Source: Streptomyces collinus (GTDB lineage Bacteria > Actinomycetota > Actinomycetes > Streptomycetales > Streptomycetaceae). Taken from it: a DNA stretch of 64,000 nt. Location: positions 4,402,001 to 4,466,000 of the forward strand of contig NZ_CP133771.1 of the NCBI RefSeq assembly GCF_031348265.1, written 5' to 3'. This document shows positions 59,361-64,000 of this stretch, one piece after another. Position numbers and translations under genes: made by a program. Numbering within the stretch: position 1 is the first letter of the stretch; each line of letters opens with the position of its first letter. The notes under the pieces are model-generated. The model saw nothing but the letters and a program-made list of their open reading frames with translations. It did not search any database and was not told the DNA's origin.

Positions 59361-59995
59361 GCGCGCGCATTCTCGTCGTCGACAACTACGACAGCTTTGT
59401 CTTCAACCTGGTCCAGTACCTGTATCAGCTGGGCGCCGAGTGTGAGGTGCTGCGCAACGACGAGGTGTCGACGGCGCGTGCCCAGGACGGTTTCGACGGG
59501 GTTCTGCTCTCCCCGGGGCCCGGCACGCCGGAGCAGGCGGGTGTCTGCGTGGACATGGTCCGGCACTGCGCCGACACGGGTGTTCCGGTTTTCGGTGTCT
59601 GCCTGGGCATGCAGTCGATGCAGGTGGCGTACGGCGGTGTGGTGGACCGTGCGCCGGAGCTGCTGCACGGCAAGACCTCGCTGGTCGAGCATGGCGGCGG
59701 GGGTGTCTTCGCCGGCCTGCCCTCCCCCTTCACGGCGACGCGCTACCACTCGCTGGCCGCCGAGCCGGCCACGGTTCCGGCGGAGCTGGAGGTCACGGCC
59801 CGTACGCACGACGGCATAGTGATGGGCCTGAGGCACCGTGAACTGCCGGTCGAGGGTGTGCAGTTCCACCCCGAGTCGGTGCTGACCGAGCACGGGCACC
59901 GGATGCTGGCCAACTGGCTGGTGGAGTGCGGCGACCAGGGCGCGGTGGAGAGGTCGGCCGGGCTCGCCCCGGTGGTGGGCAGGGCCTCGGCGTGA
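59357..59995 (+). CDS. pabA: Glutamine amidotransferase of anthranilate/aminodeoxychorismate synthase
   Basis: 212 residues of the class I glutamine amidotransferase fold. SARILVVDNYDSFVFNLVQY start, LLSPGPGTPEQAG, nucleophile Cys in VFGVCLGMQSMQVAYGG, and VEGVQFHPESVLTEHG with the His-Glu pair. Gives ammonia for anthranilate or 4-amino-4-deoxychorismate, so it may serve tryptophan or folate. The partner TrpE/PabB is not in this window. It overlaps genes at both ends by GTGA, an odd place among sortases but conserved in Streptomyces. The pabA name is a choice by place. trpG is equally likely. Confidence 0.85.
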   Translation: MSARILVVDNYDSFVFNLVQYLYQLGAECEVLRNDEVSTARAQDGFDGVLLSPGPGTPEQAGVCVDMVRHCADTGVPVFGVCLGMQSMQVAYGGVVDRAPELLHGKTSLVEHGGGGVFAGLPSPFTATRYHSLAAEPATVPAELEVTARTHDGIVMGLRHRELPVEGVQFHPESVLTEHGHRMLANWLVECGDQGAVERSAGLAPVVGRASA

Positions 59996-61176
59996 CCGCG
60001 CTGCGCCCCGAGCGCGAGTCCGACACCTCGTACGGGCAGCAGTCGTACGGGGTGTCGGGCGCGTTCGAGGACTGGTCGGGCGGAGGGGGGTACGGTGCGT
60101 CCCCGCAGGGGGAGCCGTATCCGCCGGGGCCAGGGTCGGGGACGGGACAGGGAGTGCAGCCGCAGTCCGGTCCGCCGCGGCATCCGGGGCAGTACGCGTC
60201 GTACGAGCCCGTCCCGGAGGAGTCGTATCTGCCGCCCGTCGACGAAGAGACGGTGGCGCTGCGGATCCCGGATCCACCGACGGAGCCGGGCGACCCCGTG
60301 GCGGGCTCTGTGGCGTCTTCAGGTGTGCGGCGGGACGGATCCGCCCAGGGTGGCCGTGCGGCCCGCAGGAAGGCCGCCAAACGCCGTCATGGGCGTCATG
60401 GTGGCGCGCCGGCCACCGCTGCGGCTGGCCAGGCCGACGACGGGGGCCGTTCGGGTGCGCCGTTGTCGCGGGTCGAGGCGCGGCGGCAGGCGCGGGCGCG
60501 CAAGCCCGGTCCGGCGGTGGTCGCGAGCCGGGCGATTGGTGAGGTGTTCATCACCACCGGTGTGCTGATGCTGTTGTTCGTCACCTATCAGTTGTGGTGG
60601 ACGAACGTCCGGGCGCATGCCCAGGCCGGCAAGGAGGCCAGCAGCCTGCAGGACGACTGGGCGAGCGGCAAGCGCAACCCGGGGGCGTTCGAGCCGGGGC
60701 AGGGCTTCGCCATCCTGCACATCCCGAAGCTGGACGTGGTGGTTCCGATCGCCGAGGGCACCAACAGCAAGGGTGTGCTCGACCGGGGCATGGTCGGCCA
60801 TTACGCCGAGGGTGCGCTGAAGACGGCGATGCCCGGCGACAAGACGGGGAACTTCGGGCTGGCGGGTCACCGCAACACCCATGGAGAACCGTTCCGGTAC
60901 ATCAACAAGCTCGCTCCGGGCGATCCGATCGTCGTGGAGACGCAGGACGAGTACTTCGTTTACAAGATGGCGTCGATCCTGCCGGTGACGCCGCCGAGCA
61001 ACACGAGCGTCCTGAATCCGGTGCCCACGGGGTCCGGTTTCACCAAGCCCGGCCGCTACATCACGCTGACCACGTGCACGCCGGAGTTCACCAGCAAGTA
61101 CCGGATGATCGTCTGGGGCAAGATGGTCGAGGAACGGCCGCGCAGCAAGGGCAAGCCGGATGCGCTCGTCAGTTAA
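59992..61176 (+). CDS. Class E sortase with long head (SrtE1-like)
   Basis: 394 residues. About 175 residues of disordered, Gly/Pro/Tyr-rich cytoplasmic head precede the helix (IGEVFITTGVLMLLFVTYQL) and the sortase barrel. His in GLAGHRNTHGEPF, Cys in YITLTTCTPEF, Arg in KYRMIVWG. By order it corresponds to SCO3850, called SrtE1, needed with SrtE2 for attaching chaplins and aerial growth (memory). GTG 59992 overlaps the amidotransferase stop. Confidence 0.88.
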   Translation: MTALRPERESDTSYGQQSYGVSGAFEDWSGGGGYGASPQGEPYPPGPGSGTGQGVQPQSGPPRHPGQYASYEPVPEESYLPPVDEETVALRIPDPPTEPGDPVAGSVASSGVRRDGSAQGGRAARRKAAKRRHGRHGGAPATAAAGQADDGGRSGAPLSRVEARRQARARKPGPAVVASRAIGEVFITTGVLMLLFVTYQLWWTNVRAHAQAGKEASSLQDDWASGKRNPGAFEPGQGFAILHIPKLDVVVPIAEGTNSKGVLDRGMVGHYAEGALKTAMPGDKTGNFGLAGHRNTHGEPFRYINKLAPGDPIVVETQDEYFVYKMASILPVTPPSNTSVLNPVPTGSGFTKPGRYITLTTCTPEFTSKYRMIVWGKMVEERPRSKGKPDALVS

Positions 61177-61189
61177 GGGCAGATGACCA

Positions 61190-61939
61190 GTGGCAGCGAC
61201 CACCGACACGGATCACGAGAAGCACACCGGCGCGGCGTCGCGGCCGCCTGCGGCACGTCGCAGGCCCGGCCCGGTCGCCCTGGCGGTCAGTTTCTTCGGG
61301 GAACTCCTCATCACCGCGGGCCTGGTCCTCGGCCTGTTCGTCGTCTACTCGCTGTGGTGGACGAACGTGGTCGCCGACCGTGCGGCGGGCAAGCAGGCGG
61401 ACCAGGTCCGTGATGACTGGGCTGACGGCCGCGGCGGGCCCGGCGCGCTGGACACCAGGAACGGCATCGGCTTCCTGCACGTGCCGGCGATGAGGAACGG
61501 CGAGGTCCTGGTCGAGAAGGGCACGTCGGACAAGATCCTCAACGACGGTGTCGCCGGGTACTACACCGACCCCGTCAAGGCGACCCTGCCGATGTCGGGC
61601 AAGGACGGTAACTTCTCCCTCGCCGCGCACCGGGACGGCCACGGCGCCAAGTTCCACAACATCGACAAGATCCAGAAGGGCGACCCGATCGTCTTCGAGA
61701 CGAAGGACGAGTGGTACGTCTACAAGGTCTACGGCATCCTTCCCGAGACCTCGAAGTACAACGTCAAGGTCCTCTCCCAGGTCCCGAAGGAGTCCGGCAG
61801 GAAGCAGCCGGGCCACTACATCACGCTGACGACCTGCACGCCGGTGTACACGAGCACGTACCGGTACGTGGTGTGGGGTGAGCTGGAGCGGGTGGAGAAG
61901 GTGGACGCGGACCGGACACCGCCGAAGGAACTGGGCTGA
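61190..61939 (+). CDS. Class E sortase (SrtE2-like)
   Basis: 249 residues. Short basic head, one helix (LLITAGLVLGLFVVYSLWW), then the barrel. His in LAAHRDGHGAKF, Cys in YITLTTCTPVY, Arg in TYRYVVWG. Corresponds by order to SCO3849 (SrtE2). GTG 61190 lies 13 bases after the upstream stop, so the run from the small protein to here is probably one operon. Confidence 0.88.
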   Translation: MAATTDTDHEKHTGAASRPPAARRRPGPVALAVSFFGELLITAGLVLGLFVVYSLWWTNVVADRAAGKQADQVRDDWADGRGGPGALDTRNGIGFLHVPAMRNGEVLVEKGTSDKILNDGVAGYYTDPVKATLPMSGKDGNFSLAAHRDGHGAKFHNIDKIQKGDPIVFETKDEWYVYKVYGILPETSKYNVKVLSQVPKESGRKQPGHYITLTTCTPVYTSTYRYVVWGELERVEKVDADRTPPKELG

Positions 61940-61978
61940 CTGCGCTCCTCGTGGGGGGCCGGCCGCTAGCATGACGGA

Positions 61979-62015
61979 GGCCCGAAGCCGCAACTTTCTC
62001 TTGCGGCTTCGGGCC
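61979..62015. terminator. Bidirectional terminator
   Basis: Perfect 15-bp stem (GGCCCGAAGCCGCAA and its complement) with loop CTTTCTC, between convergent genes. Confidence 0.85.
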
Positions 62016-62033
62016 TTTGCCGTGGTCGGGCCG

Positions 62034-63065
62034 TCAGTCCAGGACGGTCAGGGCCGCTCCGGCGCTCCATTGCTCCACCAGCCCGCGATGTACGGCGGTG
62101 ATGCCGCTCTCGGCTGCGATGTTGAGGGCGTCGCGGGTGAAGGGGCAGGTCGCCACGAACAGGGCCACCTCGGAGTCGTGCAGGACCTTGGCCGCTCCGA
62201 GGAATTTCTGGATCTCGGGGCTGGTGATGGAGAGGTGGGGCGCGAACCTCTTGCACTGGACGACGATGCGCCGTCCGTCGGCTGTGAGCGCGGTGATGTC
62301 GATGCCCCGGTCCCTTCCGCCGCCTTGTACGACGACGTCGGTGCAGCCGTCGCGGCGCAGCAGTTCGGCGACGTGTTCTTCGAACTCGCGCCCGTTCATG
62401 GCGTCCATGGCGGCCATGACTCCGGCGAGGGGGCGGCCCTCCCGGGGGGCTTCCAGCCGCTGCAGCCGGGTGTGGTGCTGCTGGAGCCGCTTCTCGATGC
62501 GCTGGACGCCTGTCCGGAGGGCGGTGAGCTCCCGCCGGTGCTCGCCCGAGGTTTCGATCAGGGCGTTGAACAGGGGGACGACGGTCCTGCCCAGGATGTG
62601 GGTGATGCGCTGGTCGATGCGGGCGTCGAGGGAGGCGGTGTCGGCCGGGGCAGGGTTTTCCACAGGCTGTGTGCGCGCCAGGTACTCCATGTCGAGGAGG
62701 TGCACACGCACCTGACGTGCGACGTCGCTGTCCCGGAGCAGCATGGCGATGTTGAGGACGGCGCGTCGGGGGAAGAGCGCGAGGGAGCGGGTGCGGGACT
62801 GGATTCCACTGAGTTGCTTGAAGTCACTCAGTTCCGTCCCGGTCAGAACGCGGTATCCGCTCGCTTCGAGTTCCGCACGGTGGTCGTGCACAAGAGCACG
62901 GATGACTTCCACCGTCACCGAGAAGTAGGACGCCACCATCGCGGTCGTCACATGCATTCCGTCAGGCAGCAGTGACAGTGCCCGGACCCTGTCGAGTACG
63001 TCCGTGCGGTCGAGCACGCTGCCGCGCAGGGTCTGTGATTCCAGCAAGGCCGTTTCGTTGATCAC
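62034..63065 (-). CDS. Mrr-type restriction endonuclease fused to antirepressor-like domain
   Basis: 343 residues. Residues 1-150 resemble phage antirepressor or KilA-type domains (SLLPDGMHVTTAMVASYFSV, GYRVLTGTELSDFKQLSGIQ, NIAMLLRDSDVARQVR). A helical stretch (about 150-235) follows. The C-terminal nuclease is of Mrr type: GREFEEHVAELLRRDG, then RDRGIDITA and IVVQCKRF give the E, D and Q-x-K residues, all intact. No methylase gene is near, so it may cut modified or foreign DNA. GTG 63065 after GAAGGGCAGAAC is preferred. Both sides have terminators, so it stands alone. Confidence 0.78.
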   Translation of the reverse strand: MINETALLESQTLRGSVLDRTDVLDRVRALSLLPDGMHVTTAMVASYFSVTVEVIRALVHDHRAELEASGYRVLTGTELSDFKQLSGIQSRTRSLALFPRRAVLNIAMLLRDSDVARQVRVHLLDMEYLARTQPVENPAPADTASLDARIDQRITHILGRTVVPLFNALIETSGEHRRELTALRTGVQRIEKRLQQHHTRLQRLEAPREGRPLAGVMAAMDAMNGREFEEHVAELLRRDGCTDVVVQGGGRDRGIDITALTADGRRIVVQCKRFAPHLSITSPEIQKFLGAAKVLHDSEVALFVATCPFTRDALNIAAESGITAVHRGLVEQWSAGAALTVLD

Positions 63066-63197
63066 GTTCTGCCCTTCGGCTCGTATGGCCGGCGTGGGAT
63101 TCCGATGCCCCACCCCACCCGGTGAACGAGTCGGGACATATGAAGACACGATCGACGGACACACGCTTTTTCGGGTGGTGTCCTGGACCGTGAAAGG

Positions 63198-63233
63198 CAG
63201 AGCCCCCGGCCTGTGTGGGGGCCGGGGGCTCTG
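63198..63233. terminator. Terminator between nuclease and pknB
   Basis: Perfect 14-bp stem (CAGAGCCCCCGGCC and its complement), 8-base loop, downstream of pknB on the minus strand. Confidence 0.75.
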
Positions 63234-63258
63234 TGGTGTGACGGTGTGCCGGGCGGGG

Positions 63259-64000
63259 TCAGTCGTCCTCGTTGCTGCCGCTGAGGCCGCCGAAGATGCC
63301 GCCGTTGCCGTTGCCGCCGTTGTTTCCGCCTCCGACGCCGACGGTCTGGAGGGTGATCGTCGTGGCCGCCGGGTCGTCGACCTCCTGGTTGGGGCCGGGG
63401 TTCTGGCCGGCGACGAGGGCGTTGTCGCTCTGGTCGCTGCCGCCCGCGAACTGGATGTTGGTGAAGCCGGCCTGCGCGAGGATCTGCTTGGCCTGGCCGA
63501 CCGTCTGGCCGACGACCTGCGGGACCTTGACCTTCTGCTGCTGCTTCTTCTTGCCGATCTGGATGTTGACCGACGAGTTCGGGTCGACCGAGGTGCCGGC
63601 CTGCGGCGTGGTCTGGATGACCTTGCCGACCTGGTTGTCGTCGTCGGTCTCCACCTCGGTGCAGTTGCCGACCAGGTTGCTGGCCTGCATCTGCTGCTTG
63701 GCCGCGTCGCAGGTCTGGCCGAGGACGTCCGGGACGGTGGACTTCTCCGCTTCCTTGGCGACGGTCAGGGTGATCGTGGAGCCCTTCTCCGCCTCTTCAC
63801 CCGTGGTGGGGTTCTGATCCAGGACGGTGCCCGGTTCCTCGGGGGACGTGCGGGTCTTCGTCTCGACCTCGAACTTGTACTTGTCGCTCTCCAGCTTTTC
63901 CTTCGCCTCGTCGAGGGTCAGGCCGGTGACGCTGGGCACCGTCACCTTCGGCGCCCCCGTGGACACCACCAGGGAGATGGTGTCGCCCTTCTTGACCTTC
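63259..64000 (-). CDS. pknB: Ser/Thr kinase PknB, C-terminal PASTA part (start outside window)
   Basis: About 247 codons are present. Three full PASTA domains are seen (VTVPSVTGLTLDEAKEKL; VPDVLGQTCDAAKQQMQ; VKVPQVVGQTVGQAKQILAQ), and the end of a fourth lies at the window edge. PASTA domains bind lipid II or muropeptides outside the cell and switch on the kinase. The second domain has a cysteine pair (QTCDAA and VGNCTEV). The tail GGNGNGGIFGGLSGSNEDD repeats the PBP tail motif. The kinase itself is not shown, so the name rests on domain plus place beside the sortases (SCO3848). Confidence 0.88.
   Translation of the reverse strand, partial: KVKKGDTISLVVSTGAPKVTVPSVTGLTLDEAKEKLESDKYKFEVETKTRTSPEEPGTVLDQNPTTGEEAEKGSTITLTVAKEAEKSTVPDVLGQTCDAAKQQMQASNLVGNCTEVETDDDNQVGKVIQTTPQAGTSVDPNSSVNIQIGKKKQQQKVKVPQVVGQTVGQAKQILAQAGFTNIQFAGGSDQSDNALVAGQNPGPNQEVDDPAATTITLQTVGVGGGNNGGNGNGGIFGGLSGSNEDD

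Noticed and set aside
62641-62700. TTTTCCACA at about 62658 as a regulatory DnaA box
   Set aside because: Single site within a coding sequence, expected by chance.

Overview
The window is a piece of an actinobacterial chromosome and almost certainly from a Streptomyces. It has very high GC, frequent GTG starts, the gene order rpmH-dnaA-oriC-dnaN-gnd-recF-gyrB-gyrA, the parS palindrome GTTTCACGTGAAAC many times over, crgA, a class E sortase locus, and an N-terminally extended DnaA. The order matches, from memory, the S. coelicolor block around SCO3848-SCO3911. No plasmid, prophage, insertion sequence or CRISPR array was seen. Products are recognised by motif and remembered family membership, not by a database search.

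Left arm (1-16 kb): a 3'-truncated dnaB, a MATE exporter, the rpsF-ssb-rpsR-rplI operon, a small membrane protein, femX with an alanine-racemase-like protein, a GT87-type membrane glycosyltransferase, a class A penicillin-binding protein, a PadR regulator with inositol-phosphate synthase, and an MFS protein. Middle-left (16-32 kb): an LppU-like protein, the tRNA CCA transferase, a cell-envelope run (DUF6049 protein, MurJ flippase, separate pseudokinase), sigM and its anti-sigma factor, trxB-trxA behind a textbook SigR promoter, a GNAT protein, and parB-parA.

Origin (32-48 kb): rsmG, khpB/jag, yidC, yidD, rnpA and rpmH run leftwards from the origin. dnaA, oriC (about 19 DnaA boxes in two groups), dnaN, gnd, recF, a DciA-like gene, gyrB, gyrA and a DUF3566 gene run rightwards.

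Right arm (49-64 kb): tRNA-Ile, small membrane or secreted proteins, a Ser/Thr kinase beside an XRE regulator, tRNA-Ala, a DUF5324 protein, cyclophilin, rhomboid, crgA, a DUF881 protein, three sortases enclosing a trpG/pabA-type amidotransferase, an Mrr-type nuclease fused to an antirepressor-like domain, and the PASTA end of pknB.

The genes cover replication start (DnaA, DnaB, DciA-like protein, DnaN, gyrase), origin segregation (ParAB and at least 12 parS), and growth and division of the wall (FemX, PBP, MurJ, pseudokinase, CrgA, PknB, sortases). Regulatory DNA worth attention: two DnaA-box clusters outside oriC (in front of dnaB and beside crgA), parS sites inside coding frames and terminator hairpins, a four-unit 13-bp repeat operator before the PadR gene, and helically spaced repeats at the left edge of oriC. 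I see no obviously new multi-gene system. The nuclease fusion and the repeat arrays are the least explained items.
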